Shown: positions 17,106-27,189, counted from the stretch's first letter. The stretch: DNA of 64,000 bases from Prolixibacteraceae bacterium JC049 (GCA_023369685.1 SACZ01000003.1:889219-953218); one strand, 5' to 3'. Notes: generated from the letters alone by a model not told the origin. Numbers and translations are program-made.

Positions 17106-18836
17106 ATGAAGAATAGAGTTGATAGTTTGCAATATATTCGACTGATTTCCGGAATAATTATTGGATTCATTTTAGTGACATCAATTATTACTGCTGTGCT
17201 AATTTACCGCAATTCAGAGAGGCATTTTGAATATGATGCCAAGCTTGATATGCAAAATAAATCTCAGTTTATTAAAACTACCACCGAAGAGCTGCAGAGG
17301 CAAGCATTGGCAACAGCCATTTGTTTGTCGAAAATGGAACAGGTAAAGCAAGCATATCTTCAAAGAGATTCTCTTTTTGCGATTGCAAAATTAAATAGGT
17401 GTGTATCTCCGGTTATTGATGAGATAAAAAGGAACCTGGGGTTTAATAATTATAAAGTACACTTCCATAAACCAGAGGCGGTAAGTTTCTTAAGAGAATG
17501 GAATCAGACAGGTGGAGATAGTTTAAAACACTTTAGAAATACAGTCCTGCAGGTGCAACGAGAGCAAGAACCGTTGAAATGTATTGAATTGGGAAGAGGT
17601 GGCTTCGCAATTCGTGGGATTGCTCCAATATTCGATGAGAAGAAGAAGCTGTTGGGAAGTGTAGAGGTCTTTTTTGAAGTGTTGGATGTAATCGACCGAT
17701 TATTAGAGCAGTATGAAAATACCAACTGTGTTGTTTTAGCTCAAAAAAGAGCAATGGAAAAGTTGTTATTTGAAGATGAAAAGAATAAATACTTCAAGAA
17801 TAACCTGGGCAATTATATAATAATTGAAAATACTTTGGATAGTATAGAATCTGATAAATTATCGTTGATAAATGTTGAGCAGTTAGATTCTTGTACGAGT
17901 AAAGAAGCTTTGAAATCACATGAAGAGGTATATTATAGCTGTATGAATATTAGTGATTTTGCAGGAAATCAAATGGGGAAAATATTCTTGTTTCATGATA
18001 CTTCTACTAAGATTCAGGAGACCCGTAAGGAGATTATGGTGGTTATTTCTATGCTGATATTAGCAGGTGTGTTTTTGACAATTGTGATGATATTAATGGT
18101 GAGGCGATTAAGTAGACGATTTCAGCACATAAATGATGAGCTACGCTCTAGTATGGCTGAAAAAAATAAGATATTTAGAATTATTGGGCATGATTTAAAA
18201 TCGCCTTTTACTGGATTGATAGGCCTTTCAAATACCATTCTAACCAATGAAGATTTAACGGAAGAGAAAAAGAATTTATTCATCTCCATAATAAGAAATA
18301 CAGTGGAAGAGAGCTTGGGGTTATTAGACAATTTACTGGAATGGTCAATAACTCAGTCGAAGGAGGATAATTTTCCTTTTGGTAAAGTGAATCTGAAAGA
18401 TGTAGCAGACGATGTAATTGGACTACTAAAAGCAGTATCGGAGAATAAGGATATTTCGGTGGAAAATGAAATTGATGCGGAGTATAATGTAACGGCCAAC
18501 ATGAATAGTGTTCATACAATTTTTAGGAATTTAATTTCCAATGCAATCAAGTTTACCAATAGTGGAGGTCGTGTAATGTTAACCTCAAAAATACGTGGAG
18601 ATTTAATGCTGGTAAGTGTTACAGATACAGGTATTGGAATAGATCGAAAACGATTGTCTAGCTTATTCCGTTCGGATGTTGAAACAGCCACAGAGGGAAC
18701 TGCTAAAGAAAAAGGAACAGGCCTGGGATTACCGCTTGTTAAAACACTTATAGAGAAAAATAATGGACGTGTTGAAATTGTAAGTAAACTCAATGTTGGT
18801 ACCAGATTTACTTTTGCATTACCATTAGCTGATTGA
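17106..18836 (+). CDS. Sensor histidine kinase with periplasmic double-Cache-like domain (orphan)
   Basis: This 576-residue protein has a membrane helix near residues 12-35 and an extracellular sensor region (about 36-305). The segments FHKPEAVSFLREW, GRGGFAIRGIAPIFD and LLGSVEVFFEV there resemble the dCache_3 family. A second helix follows near 310-335, and then a HisKA/HATPase core: the H-box GHDLKSPF with the phospho-accepting His near residue 362, the N-box NLISNAIKFTNSGG, G1 DTGIGID and G2 GTGLGLPLVK. I prefer ATG 17106 to the upstream ATG at 17076 (MIIKYQAVYL extension). No response regulator gene is adjacent, so the partner is unknown. A strong terminator follows. Confidence 0.85.
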   Translation: MKNRVDSLQYIRLISGIIIGFILVTSIITAVLIYRNSERHFEYDAKLDMQNKSQFIKTTTEELQRQALATAICLSKMEQVKQAYLQRDSLFAIAKLNRCVSPVIDEIKRNLGFNNYKVHFHKPEAVSFLREWNQTGGDSLKHFRNTVLQVQREQEPLKCIELGRGGFAIRGIAPIFDEKKKLLGSVEVFFEVLDVIDRLLEQYENTNCVVLAQKRAMEKLLFEDEKNKYFKNNLGNYIIIENTLDSIESDKLSLINVEQLDSCTSKEALKSHEEVYYSCMNISDFAGNQMGKIFLFHDTSTKIQETRKEIMVVISMLILAGVFLTIVMILMVRRLSRRFQHINDELRSSMAEKNKIFRIIGHDLKSPFTGLIGLSNTILTNEDLTEEKKNLFISIIRNTVEESLGLLDNLLEWSITQSKEDNFPFGKVNLKDVADDVIGLLKAVSENKDISVENEIDAEYNVTANMNSVHTIFRNLISNAIKFTNSGGRVMLTSKIRGDLMLVSVTDTGIGIDRKRLSSLFRSDVETATEGTAKEKGTGLGLPLVKTLIEKNNGRVEIVSKLNVGTRFTFALPLAD

Positions 18837-18855
18837 TTGAAGCACTATAAAACAG

Positions 18856-18892
18856 AAAAGCACCTAAATCAAAAGATTTAAGTGCTTTTTTT
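18856..18892. terminator. Terminator between the sensor kinase gene and the tRNA array (likely bidirectional)
   Basis: The stem AAGCAC-C-TAAATC / GATTTA-A-GTGCTT has one mismatch and a four-base loop, and is followed by eight T. On the minus strand the hairpin is followed by TTTTCTG, so it could also end the tRNA transcript. Confidence 0.75.
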
Positions 18893-18893
18893 G

Positions 18894-18966
18894 TGACTCA
18901 GCTGGGGTTCGAACCCAGGACCCCATCCTTAAAAGGGATGTGCTCTACCAGCTGAGCTACTGAGTC
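18894..18966 (-). tRNA. tRNA-Lys (anticodon TTT), copy 1 of 7
   Basis: The 73-nt cloverleaf has acceptor GACTCAG/CTGAGTC, D-arm GCTC/GAGC, anticodon stem CATCC/GGATG with loop CTTTTAA (TTT), T-arm CTGGG-TTCGAAC-CCCAG, and discriminator A. CCA is not encoded. It is the last gene of the transcript in the direction of transcription. Confidence 0.95.
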
Positions 18967-19014
18967 AACATAACGATCTTAAAAAGATCAAAAGTTGTTT
19001 GTTATTGTAACGAG

Positions 19015-19087
19015 TGACTCAGCTGGGGTTCGAACCCAGGACCCCATCCTTAAAAGGGATGTGCTCTACCAGCTGAGCTACTGAGTC
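19015..19087 (-). tRNA. tRNA-Lys (anticodon TTT), copy 2 of 7
   Basis: Same 73-nt sequence as copy 1. The spacer to copy 1 (18967-19014) is type A, with GATCTT-AAAAAGATC and TTGTTTGTTATTG. Confidence 0.95.
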
Positions 19088-19138
19088 AACGTCGCGATCT
19101 TAAAAAAAGATCAAAATACAGTTTGTTATTAGAACGAG

Positions 19139-19211
19139 TGACTCAGCTGGGGTTCGAACCCAGGACCCCATCCTTAAAAGGGATGTGCTCTACCAGCTGA
19201 GCTACTGAGTC
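19139..19211 (-). tRNA. tRNA-Lys (anticodon TTT), copy 3 of 7
   Basis: Same sequence as copy 1. The spacer to copy 2 (19088-19138) is type B, starting AACGTCGCGATC and containing ACAGTTTGTTA. Confidence 0.95.
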
Positions 19212-19261
19212 AACATAACGATCTTAAAAAAAGATCAAAAGTTGTTTGTTATTGTAACGAG

Positions 19262-19334
19262 TGACTCAGCTGGGGTTCGAACCCAGGACCCCATCCTTAA
19301 AAGGGATGTGCTCTACCAGCTGAGCTACTGAGTC
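19262..19334 (-). tRNA. tRNA-Lys (anticodon TTT), copy 4 of 7
   Basis: Same sequence as copy 1. The spacer to copy 3 (19212-19261) is type A again. Confidence 0.95.
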
Positions 19335-19385
19335 AACGTTGCGATCTTAAAAAAAGATCAAAAATACAGTTTGTTTTAGAACGAG

Positions 19386-19458
19386 TGACTCAGCTGGGGT
19401 TCGAACCCAGGACCCCATCCTTAAAAGGGATGTGCTCTACCAACTGAGCTACTGAGTC
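19386..19458 (-). tRNA. tRNA-Lys (anticodon TTT), copy 5 of 7, D-loop variant
   Basis: It differs from the other copies by one base in the D-loop (C to T in the tRNA, at 19443 of the window). Folding is unaffected. The spacer to copy 4 is type B. Confidence 0.95.
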
Positions 19459-19507
19459 AACATAACGATCTTAAAAAAGATCAAAAGTTGTTTGTTATTG
19501 TAACGAG

Positions 19508-19580
19508 TGACTCAGCTGGGGTTCGAACCCAGGACCCCATCCTTAAAAGGGATGTGCTCTACCAGCTGAGCTACTGAGTC
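19508..19580 (-). tRNA. tRNA-Lys (anticodon TTT), copy 6 of 7
   Basis: Same sequence as copy 1. The spacer to copy 5 (19459-19507) is type A. Confidence 0.95.
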
Positions 19581-19630
19581 AACGTCGCGATCTTAAAAAA
19601 GATCAAAAATACAGTTTGTTTTAGAACGAG

Positions 19631-19703
19631 TGACTCAGCTGGGGCTCGAACCCAGGACCCCATCCTTAAAAGGGATGTGCTCTACCAGCTGAGCTACTGA
19701 GTC
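19631..19703 (-). tRNA. tRNA-Lys (anticodon TTT), copy 7 of 7, T-loop variant
   Basis: It differs by one base in the T-loop (TTCGAGC instead of TTCGAAC). It is the promoter-proximal copy. The spacer to copy 6 (19581-19630) is type B. Confidence 0.95.
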
Positions 19704-19737
19704 AACGTTGTATGCCTCGTTTTTTTCAAAGGCGTTG

Positions 19738-19768
19738 CAAAAGTAGTTTCTTTTTTCCTTTTTCCAAA
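19738..19768 (-). promoter_or_regulatory. Promoter of the tRNA-Lys array
   Basis: Read on the minus strand: TTTG (19768-19765), a 19-bp gap, and TACTTTTG (19745-19738). This is an exact match to the Bacteroidota TTTG-N19-TAnnTTTG promoter and lies about 35 bp before the first tRNA. The rest of 19704-20069 is A/T-rich and shows no gene. Confidence 0.7.
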
Positions 19769-20069
19769 TCCCAAAGAGCTAAAAAATCGAAGAAATCACC
19801 CGTGTAGCGCGTCTTTTACTCCTTTTGAAATTCATAAATGTTTAGTACAGAATAGCTCTGTGAGAAATTAAACCAGAAGAGAAAAAAAGTAAAAAAATGA
19901 AAAAAAGTTAGTCGCGGTTTTATTGATATGTTGGGAATGGAGATTTAGATAGGAGCATGGAGTAATAATGCTATCTAAAATTAGCCAATTCTCTCTCTGG
20001 TTAGATCGCTTTTTGGGCAAAGAATACAAGTTTCGCGAGAGAATACTTCTACAGAAAGAATAGAAATAG

Positions 20070-20102
20070 TTGCAACGATTTTGCGTTTTGGACTTACATT
20101 TG
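20070..20102 (+). promoter_or_regulatory. Candidate promoter for the 20145 AraC gene
   Basis: TACATTTG at 20095-20102 is an exact -7 match. TTG at 20070 is 22 bp upstream, slightly long. It lies inside the upstream extension of the reading frame, which supports the ATG at 20145 as the start. Confidence 0.4.
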
Positions 20103-20144
20103 TCTGGAAACACTATTAGAAAGGAAAAACGAAATAAAACAGAT

Positions 20145-21308
20145 ATGCTAAATTGGGAAAATATAATATACGGATCGGGAATGTTACTCTTAGTTGTGTT
20201 GTTTGCCTTCTTAATGCGATTAAGCAAACGAATTCCCAGATATATTCCCCTCTGTGTTTTTGTGGCAATTGGACTTCTGAGTGTGCTTAACTATTTACTT
20301 GTAAATAATGCACCCGATATATTCCCTCATTTACTGTATATAATGGAGCCATTCTCTATGATGTATGGCGCGATGATCTACTTATATGCTCGGAACTTAC
20401 ATAATCGAAAATTGAAATTATATCATTATGATTGGTTGCTAATAGTGCCTTTAGTCCTTTCTTTTGTGTCGTATATTCCTTATTACATGTTAAATGGGGC
20501 GGATAAATTAGCTGATTTTACGAATTATGGAGGATTGCATAGAGATATAATCAGTAATTTATGGGAATGGAATTTCGAAATAATATTTAATGTTAGCCTG
20601 CTTGGAGCTGCTTTGTTGGAGATAAAGAAGTATCAGCAAAATATAAAAGAACAGCTTTCCAATATTGCAAAAGTCGATCTTCATTTGTCAAGTTTGGTGA
20701 TAAAGACTTGCTTAGTGGCATTTTCTTTAGAGCTAGTGTTTGTTTATATGACATTCTTTGGTTTTCCTTATTATCACTTTCTGTTCAACCTGTTTGAGTT
20801 AATGCAGTTGGTCATTTTATTGATTATTGGATACGATGCATTAAACTCATATCGTCACATAAATGCATTAAGAGAGGAGTGGGAGAAAGTGCCGGTTTCA
20901 GAGATAAAAGTAGATGGGCAAATTGTCAAGTATGCTAAATCAACGCTAAGTCAGCAGGTGTCGGAAGGCATAAGAGAAACCCTATTGAATTATATGAATG
21001 AACACCAACCCTATCTTGAACCACAACTTCGGATTAAAAACCTAGCCGAAGCAATGGATATCCCTTCTTATCATCTGTCGCAAGTGATTAATGAGCAATT
21101 TCAGCAAAATTTCTACGAATTCATCAATCAATATCGGGTTAACTATGCCATGGAATTGATGAAAAATCCATCATATCAAAATTTTACTTTGGTGGCCATT
21201 GGCTTTGAGGTTGGTTTCAATTCTAAATCGGCTTTTTATACCGCATTTCGGAAAATAACAGGCAAAACACCTGCTAAATTCCAAAATGAAGTAGTTCTAA
21301 AGAGTTAG
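20145..21308 (+). CDS. Membrane-bound AraC-family transcriptional regulator
   Basis: This 387-residue protein has seven or so hydrophobic segments in the first 240 residues and a C-terminal AraC-type DNA-binding domain (IKNLAEAMDIPSYHLSQVIN near 295, AIGFEVGFNSKSAFYTAFRK near 350). The frame is open upstream to 20070, but a promoter-like sequence overlaps that extension, so I take ATG 20145. It converges on the GH97 gene, with only four bases between the two ends. It resembles the regulator at 10227 in architecture. Confidence 0.85.
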   Translation: MLNWENIIYGSGMLLLVVLFAFLMRLSKRIPRYIPLCVFVAIGLLSVLNYLLVNNAPDIFPHLLYIMEPFSMMYGAMIYLYARNLHNRKLKLYHYDWLLIVPLVLSFVSYIPYYMLNGADKLADFTNYGGLHRDIISNLWEWNFEIIFNVSLLGAALLEIKKYQQNIKEQLSNIAKVDLHLSSLVIKTCLVAFSLELVFVYMTFFGFPYYHFLFNLFELMQLVILLIIGYDALNSYRHINALREEWEKVPVSEIKVDGQIVKYAKSTLSQQVSEGIRETLLNYMNEHQPYLEPQLRIKNLAEAMDIPSYHLSQVINEQFQQNFYEFINQYRVNYAMELMKNPSYQNFTLVAIGFEVGFNSKSAFYTAFRKITGKTPAKFQNEVVLKS

Positions 21309-21312
21309 GGCA

Positions 21313-23271
21313 TCAGTCAATGATTATACAAACTCCACCCCCAGGAGGAACTTTAAATTGAAGTTCAGTCTGAGGCGTGACTGTCTGTTTTTTAGCTTTA
21401 TATTTTTCTCTATTTCGAATGAAAGAAGTACGATTGCCATCGGTAAAGATGGTTGCATGGTGTTTGCCATCGGATAGAAAATGAAGTGGAATTGTGATGT
21501 GAGCTCCTGCCTCACTCACATGAGACGCGATGTACCATTTGTTGTCTTCTCTTCGAGCAAAAGTAGCTAGGCGCCCCATTTGGGCTTCTAGCACTATAGT
21601 TTCATCCCAGTTTCCTTTACAGGCTTTTATAAACTGAAATAGGTCGGCTTTTTTGTTGTACGCTGCATCGTGGTCACTTAGAACAGTTAAACCATAACTA
21701 CCAATCAGTGTTCGGGCAGCTTCAGCTACCACAGTCGATTGCAATTGTTCGCGAACCTGAAAGCGATCTTTTACAGCATTGCTTTCAATATCGAAGAAAC
21801 CATTCATATAATCGATTGGTCCAGCTACTCCATTTACAAAAATGGTACGTAAAAATCCCGAAGCAGTGAATGTTTTGGCGCCATCGAACTGGGCATGGCC
21901 AAACTCTCTGGTAATTATGTTCGGGTAGGTACGACGTTCGCCTGTTGGATGAACAGGACCATCGTGGAAGTTAACCAGCAGATGGTATTTGGCACAAAGT
22001 TGAATGATAGAACGAGTAATTTGTACTTTCTTTTGTGGATCTTTTTCCCGCATAAATCCATACTTTATCCCTTTTGCTCCCCATTTTTGATAGGTGGCAA
22101 ATACCTTCTCCAGATAAGCCATCCCATGGTTTCTGCGCAATAAATCGTTGGTGTAAATGATAACTCCCACACTATGTGCTTTGCCGTAGTCAATTAAAGC
22201 CGGCATATCAATAATACCACGGAGTTTGTCGATCTCCTTGGCATCTCCATGATAGAAACTAGCTGCGGTTTTACTGTCATTCATCTGTCTTGGAGTAAGC
22301 GGATCGGATTCTTTGTCCCACTGGTTTCCATACCAACCTGAATCAACCATAATGTATTCCAGTCTATTGCTCTGAGCAAATTCAATTAAACGTTTGAAAG
22401 TTTCCTGATTTTTCCCATATCGAAAACCATTTTCCAGTTTAGCTCCCCACAGACGACATTCATTGGTTGCCATGCCCGATTTTACCCACGAAAAATTGCT
22501 TCTGTTACATGGAGGGTTTAGATTTAAGATGAGTGACGAAGTAACCAGTTGTCCTAAGTCTTTTGTTACTTGTATAGTGCGCCAAGGCGTTTTAAATGGA
22601 ATAGAAACTGTGGATGGAGATATGCCTATTGCTAATCGATTGCTGGCTTTTTTATGCAAGTTCATATAGGAATAATTAACCAAATCAGCTTCGTGAATGG
22701 CAATGGCATAACCTAAATGATTATCCATTACAAAGGGTGTTTTTAATCGTTCAATGGAGCGAAGATTAGGACCAATGGGAATACTCTCTCCATTGGGAGA
22801 ATAACCTGCAACAGGAGCAGTGAATGCATATTCAGTCGTTTCATTAGTAATTTTAACTGTCTTCCTGTTGGCATTTAGTAGTTCATATCTAAATCCAATC
22901 CCATCATTAAAAACTCTGACACGAAAGCACATCTGATTTTTTTTGTCACTTCGATCTGATAAATGGATGGAAAGTTGGTTGTAGTGATTGTTGATCTCAT
23001 TAAATTGTTCCCAAACGGGCTGCCACGTCTTATTTTCCGATTGAGTGGAATGCTTTACATATTTGAACGTTTTAAAGTCTGCTTTAGTGGTGTTAATTCC
23101 CAAACCAGAATGGTCAATTAATAGTCGATTATCTTTTGTTAGCTTATACGATAAATGACCATTGGTTAATTCAAGTGTGAGTTGAATAGTTTTATCGGGC
23201 GATTTTATGGAAAATCTTTTGGCCTGTAACGTACACGGAAGAAGGATTAGGAGGATTAAAAATCGATTCAT
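21313..23271 (-). CDS. Glycoside hydrolase family 97 enzyme, secreted
   Basis: This 652-residue protein has a signal peptide (LLPCTLQA/KRFSI), an N-terminal GH97 beta-sandwich (about 20-280), a catalytic barrel (about 285-560) and a C-terminal sandwich. GH97 enzymes remove terminal alpha-glucose or alpha-galactose. The barrel contains MVDSGWYG, GAKGIKYGFM and NFHDGPVHPTGERRTYPN. In retaining alpha-galactosidases of the family an Asp serves as nucleophile in the GIKxDFM motif; here that position is Gly, as in inverting members, and the usual HE of the base motif is HD. So it belongs to a divergent subgroup and its stereochemistry and substrate are unsure. Confidence 0.8.
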   Translation of the reverse strand: MNRFLILLILLPCTLQAKRFSIKSPDKTIQLTLELTNGHLSYKLTKDNRLLIDHSGLGINTTKADFKTFKYVKHSTQSENKTWQPVWEQFNEINNHYNQLSIHLSDRSDKKNQMCFRVRVFNDGIGFRYELLNANRKTVKITNETTEYAFTAPVAGYSPNGESIPIGPNLRSIERLKTPFVMDNHLGYAIAIHEADLVNYSYMNLHKKASNRLAIGISPSTVSIPFKTPWRTIQVTKDLGQLVTSSLILNLNPPCNRSNFSWVKSGMATNECRLWGAKLENGFRYGKNQETFKRLIEFAQSNRLEYIMVDSGWYGNQWDKESDPLTPRQMNDSKTAASFYHGDAKEIDKLRGIIDMPALIDYGKAHSVGVIIYTNDLLRRNHGMAYLEKVFATYQKWGAKGIKYGFMREKDPQKKVQITRSIIQLCAKYHLLVNFHDGPVHPTGERRTYPNIITREFGHAQFDGAKTFTASGFLRTIFVNGVAGPIDYMNGFFDIESNAVKDRFQVREQLQSTVVAEAARTLIGSYGLTVLSDHDAAYNKKADLFQFIKACKGNWDETIVLEAQMGRLATFARREDNKWYIASHVSEAGAHITIPLHFLSDGKHHATIFTDGNRTSFIRNREKYKAKKQTVTPQTELQFKVPPGGGVCIIID

Positions 23272-23654
23272 AATAGTTGGATGTTTGTGTGAAATAATTA
23301 TTAATTAAGGTATTAGTAGTTGTTTTTCAGGTGTGATTTTAGTAAAATAGTTGAATTGTTTTTGTGAAAGAAAATATTTGTGGAGGATATTCAACCTTTC
23401 TTGGATAGAATTAGAGGTTTTCTGCATTTGTAATTTTGATCACAAAAAAGCAATCTTCTACTAAACATTTCATAGGGGTTAATGTTGTAGTAGTGAATTC
23501 TTGAAACACCTTGTCTTTACTGAATTTCTTAAGCTTTTACAGGTATTAAACTTAAAGTAATTGAGAGTCAGCCGACTTAACCGGATAGATATGGTTTTAT
23601 CAAGAGAAGCTGATAAAAGTCATGTAATTGTCAAATATAGAAAAGCGTTTATCT
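23272..23654. other. Intergenic region between divergent GH97 and aconitase genes
   Basis: No gene is seen. TAATTTTG at 23431-23438 is an exact -7 match for the TCA operon, but there is no well-placed -33 element. An 8-bp inverted repeat, TTTTATCA/TGATAAAA (23594-23617), lies about 40 bp before the aconitase start and could form a hairpin in the leader. Confidence 0.35.
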
Positions 23655-25922
23655 ATGTTATTTGATTTAGAATTAACGAAGAAGGTGTACAACGAGCTAG
23701 ATGCAAAAATCACCGCAGTAAAAGGACACTTAAAACGTCCGTTAACTATTGCCGAGAAGGTGCTTTATGCTCATCTGTACAACCTCAACGAACTTACCAA
23801 TTTCGAACGCGGCAAGGATTATGTGAATTTCGCTCCCGACAGGGTAGCAATGCAAGATGCAACAGCTCAAATGGCATTGTTGCAATTCATAAATTCAGGT
23901 AAACCACGTACTGCTGTTCCTTCAACGGTTCATTGCGATCACCTTATCCAAGCCAGTGTAAATGGCAAGGTTGATTTAAGTGAAGCGAAGGTAAGTAATC
24001 GTGAAGTATACGATTTCTTGGAGTCCGTATCCAATAAATACGGAATTGGTTTTTGGAAACCAGGCGCAGGAATTATTCATCAAGTGGTATTGGAAAACTA
24101 CGCATTCCCTGGTGGGATGATGATTGGTACCGATTCGCATACCCCCAATGCAGGAGGTTTGGGAATGGTGGCAATTGGAGTTGGTGGTGCCGATGCTGTT
24201 GATGTGATGGCCGGAATGCCTTGGGAGTTGAAAATGCCTAAGCTAATTGGGGTGAAACTCACCGGAAAACTCAATGGATGGACATCGCCGAAAGATGTTA
24301 TCCTGAAAGTGGCTGGCATTCTTACCGTGAAAGGTGGTACCGGAGCTATCATCGAATATTTTGGCGAAGGGGCAACAGCACTTTCAGCAACAGGTAAGGG
24401 TACTATCTGTAATATGGGAGCCGAGGTAGGAGCTACTACTTCCATTTTCAATTACGATGAGAGTATTGCACGTTACCTGAAAGCTACGGGGCGCGAAGCC
24501 ATTGCTACGGCTGCCGATGAGGTAAAGCATAACTTGGTTTCCGATCCGGAAGTACATGCTCAGCCAGAAAAGTATTACGATGAGTTGATTGAAATTAACC
24601 TTAGCGAGCTAGAGCCTCATGTAAATGGTCCGTTTACTCCCGACAGAGCGACTCCTATTTCAGAAATGAGAAAGGTAGCCGAGGAGAATGGATGGCCTAC
24701 AGAGGTGAAAGTAGGATTGATTGGATCGTGTACCAACTCTTCTTACGAGGATATTTCCAGGGCAGCATCCATTGCTAAGCAGGCACAAGAAAAGAACTTA
24801 AAAGTAAATGCCGAATTTACGGTAACACCGGGTTCGGAACAGGTGCGTTACACCATTGAACGTGATGGATTTATTGATCTATTCCGAAATATTGGTGGCG
24901 AAGTTTTTGCTAATGCCTGTGGTCCATGTATTGGCCAGTGGAAACGTGCAGGAGCAGAGCAAGGAGAAAAGAATACCATTGTTCACTCTTTCAATAGAAA
25001 CTTTTCGAAACGTGCCGATGGAAATCCCAACACACATGCATTTGTAACCTCTCCGGAAATGGTAACAGCATTGGCCATTGCAGGAGATCTTGGCTTTAAC
25101 CCAATTACCGATACACTGGTAAATGAAAAGGGCGAAAAGGTAAAACTAGATCCTCCAACTGGAGATGAATTGCCAACACGTGGATTCGATGTGGAAGATG
25201 CCGGTTATCAGGCTCCAGCAGCAGACGGAGCCAATGTGGAAGTAAAAGTGGATGAGAAATCAAGTCGACTGCAGTTATTGGCACCATTTGCTCCATGGGA
25301 TGGTGAAAACCTAACAGGTGCAAAGTTGCTGATTAAAGCCAAAGGAAAATGTACGACTGATCATATCTCGATGGCTGGTCCTTGGTTACGCTATCGTGGG
25401 CACCTGGACAATATTTCAGATAACTTGTTGATTGGAGCAGTGAATGCTTTCAATGATCAAACCAATATGGTGAAAAGCCAGTTGGATGGTTCATCAGATA
25501 AAGTTCCTGTGGTGCAGCGGGCATATAAAGCAGCTGGAGTTCCTACTGTGGTAGTTGGTGATCATAACTACGGAGAAGGGTCGTCGCGTGAGCATGCGGC
25601 CATGGAGCCTCGTCATTTAGGTGTTCGTGCAGTGATTGTAAAATCATTTGCGCGTATTCATGAAACCAATTTGAAGAAGCAGGGAATGTTGGCACTAACG
25701 TTTGCCAATGAGACTGATTACGATAAAATTCAAGAAGACGATACTTTCAATTTTATCGATTTGAAAGACTTTGCTCCCGGAAAAGCATTGCAACTAGAGG
25801 TAGTTCACGCAGACGGTACTACTGATGCAATAGAGTTGAATCATACATACAATCAACTGCAGATTGATTGGTTCAAAGCGGGTTCGGCCTTAAACATAAT
25901 AAAGGCTGAAAACCAGCAATAA
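23655..25922 (+). CDS. acn: Aconitate hydratase
   Basis: This 755-residue [4Fe-4S] enzyme interconverts citrate and isocitrate. Cluster cysteines are visible in [10 protein letters not shown] near residue 367 and CGPCIGQW near 430. Substrate-binding segments include [14 protein letters not shown] near 166 and [10 protein letters not shown] near 645. The length and sequence match the mitochondrial-type aconitases common in Bacteroidota. The frame extends to a TTG at 23628, but ATG 23655 ([12 protein letters not shown]) gives the standard family N-terminus. It is the first gene of a four-gene TCA operon, with 24-bp gaps to the next genes and a terminator after the last. Confidence 0.95.
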   Translation: MLFDLELTKKVYNELDAKITAVKGHLKRPLTIAEKVLYAHLYNLNELTNFERGKDYVNFAPDRVAMQDATAQMALLQFINSGKPRTAVPSTVHCDHLIQASVNGKVDLSEAKVSNREVYDFLESVSNKYGIGFWKPGAGIIHQVVLENYAFPGGMMIGTDSHTPNAGGLGMVAIGVGGADAVDVMAGMPWELKMPKLIGVKLTGKLNGWTSPKDVILKVAGILTVKGGTGAIIEYFGEGATALSATGKGTICNMGAEVGATTSIFNYDESIARYLKATGREAIATAADEVKHNLVSDPEVHAQPEKYYDELIEINLSELEPHVNGPFTPDRATPISEMRKVAEENGWPTEVKVGLIGSCTNSSYEDISRAASIAKQAQEKNLKVNAEFTVTPGSEQVRYTIERDGFIDLFRNIGGEVFANACGPCIGQWKRAGAEQGEKNTIVHSFNRNFSKRADGNPNTHAFVTSPEMVTALAIAGDLGFNPITDTLVNEKGEKVKLDPPTGDELPTRGFDVEDAGYQAPAADGANVEVKVDEKSSRLQLLAPFAPWDGENLTGAKLLIKAKGKCTTDHISMAGPWLRYRGHLDNISDNLLIGAVNAFNDQTNMVKSQLDGSSDKVPVVQRAYKAAGVPTVVVGDHNYGEGSSREHAAMEPRHLGVRAVIVKSFARIHETNLKKQGMLALTFANETDYDKIQEDDTFNFIDLKDFAPGKALQLEVVHADGTTDAIELNHTYNQLQIDWFKAGSALNIIKAENQQ

Positions 25923-25946
25923 TGAAATCATACAGACTATAGACTA

Positions 25947-27182
25947 ATGACAGAAAAAATAAAAGTAATAAATCCGGTAGTTGAGCTCGATGGCGATGAG
26001 ATGACGAGAGTGATCTGGTCGTTCATCAAGGAGAAGCTGATCTTACCTTATGTCGATTTAGATATTAAATATTTCGACTTAGGAGTAGAGCACCGCGATG
26101 CAACCAATGATCAAGTGACCATTGATGCAGCTCATGCCATTAAGAAATATAGTGTGGGCATTAAGTGTGCCACTATCACTCCTGACGAGGCACGAGTAGA
26201 GGAGTTCGGACTAAAAAAGATGTGGAAGTCACCCAATGGAACCATTCGGAATATTCTGGGAGGAACCGTTTTTCGTGAGCCTATCCTCATCAGTAATATT
26301 CCTCGATTAGTACCAGGGTGGAATAAGTCCATTTGTATTGGGCGTCATGCTTTTGGCGATCAGTACAGGGCAACCGATTTTCATACCAAAGGAAAGGGAA
26401 AACTCACTATCACCTTTACTCCTGAAAACGGAGAACCAGAAACACGTGAAGTGTATAATTTCGATAGTGATGGCGTGGCTATGGCTATGTACAATACCGA
26501 TGAATCCATTCGCGGTTTTGCCCGTTCGTGTATGAATCAGGCTTTGAGCAAAAAGTGGCCTTTGTATTTGAGTACTAAAAACACCATTCTGAAGCAGTAT
26601 GATGGTCGCTTCAAGGAGTTGTTTCAGGAAGTATTTGAAACCGAATTCCAGGATAAGTTTCAAGAGGCAGGCATTACCTACGAACATCGTTTAATCGATG
26701 ATATGGTAGCTGCCGCGTTGAAATGGGAAGGTGGCTTTGTATGGGCTTGTAAGAATTACGATGGCGATGTACAGTCGGATACTGTTGCTCAAGGTTTTGG
26801 TTCTTTGGGATTAATGACATCGACTCTGGTTACGCCCGATGGCAAAACCATGGAGGCCGAAGCCGCTCACGGTACTGTTACGCGTCATTTTCGTCAACAC
26901 CAACAAGGAAAGGCTACGTCGACCAATCCCATTGCTTCCATCTTTGCATGGACACGAGGATTGGCATTTAGAGGTAAGCTGGACGAGAATCAACAGCTAA
27001 TCGACTTTGCCCAAACATTGGAACAGGTATGTATTGCTACGGTGGAAGAAGGAAAAATGACCAAAGATTTGGCATTACTCATTCATGGAAGTAATATGGA
27101 AAGCTTGCATTACTTAACTACCGAAGAATTTCTGGCTGCTTTAGACCAAAAGCTAAAGCAAATGTGGAATGACAAAAAATGA
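25947..27182 (+). CDS. icd: Isocitrate dehydrogenase, type II (eukaryote-like homodimeric), NADP-dependent
   Basis: This 411-residue enzyme converts isocitrate to 2-oxoglutarate and CO2. Typical segments are [18 protein letters not shown] near residue 95 (substrate loop), [13 protein letters not shown] near 132, [19 protein letters not shown] near 255, and [12 protein letters not shown] near 307. The Arg-His pair in TRH binds the 2'-phosphate of NADP in this class, so NADP use is well supported. It lies between aconitase and a second isocitrate dehydrogenase of a different class; its stop codon overlaps the upstream in-frame ATG of that gene. Confidence 0.95.
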   Translation: MTEKIKVINPVVELDGDEMTRVIWSFIKEKLILPYVDLDIKYFDLGVEHRDATNDQVTIDAAHAIKKYSVGIKCATITPDEARVEEFGLKKMWKSPNGTIRNILGGTVFREPILISNIPRLVPGWNKSICIGRHAFGDQYRATDFHTKGKGKLTITFTPENGEPETREVYNFDSDGVAMAMYNTDESIRGFARSCMNQALSKKWPLYLSTKNTILKQYDGRFKELFQEVFETEFQDKFQEAGITYEHRLIDDMVAAALKWEGGFVWACKNYDGDVQSDTVAQGFGSLGLMTSTLVTPDGKTMEAEAAHGTVTRHFRQHQQGKATSTNPIASIFAWTRGLAFRGKLDENQQLIDFAQTLEQVCIATVEEGKMTKDLALLIHGSNMESLHYLTTEEFLAALDQKLKQMWNDKK

Positions 27183-27189
27183 ATTACCA

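Noticed and set aside
18894..19703. Regularly spaced 73-nt repeats that resemble a CRISPR array
   Set aside because: The repeats fold as tRNA-Lys cloverleaves and the spacers are of only two kinds, so this is a tRNA array.
20070..20144. N-terminal extension of the second membrane AraC regulator
   Set aside because: A -7 promoter box (20095-20102) lies within it and the residues are not membrane-like. The start at 20145 is more natural.
19868..20227. 119-residue minus-strand frame upstream of the AraC gene
   Set aside because: Low-complexity Phe/Ser/Asn sequence with no homology I recognise. It covers the AraC promoter and start.
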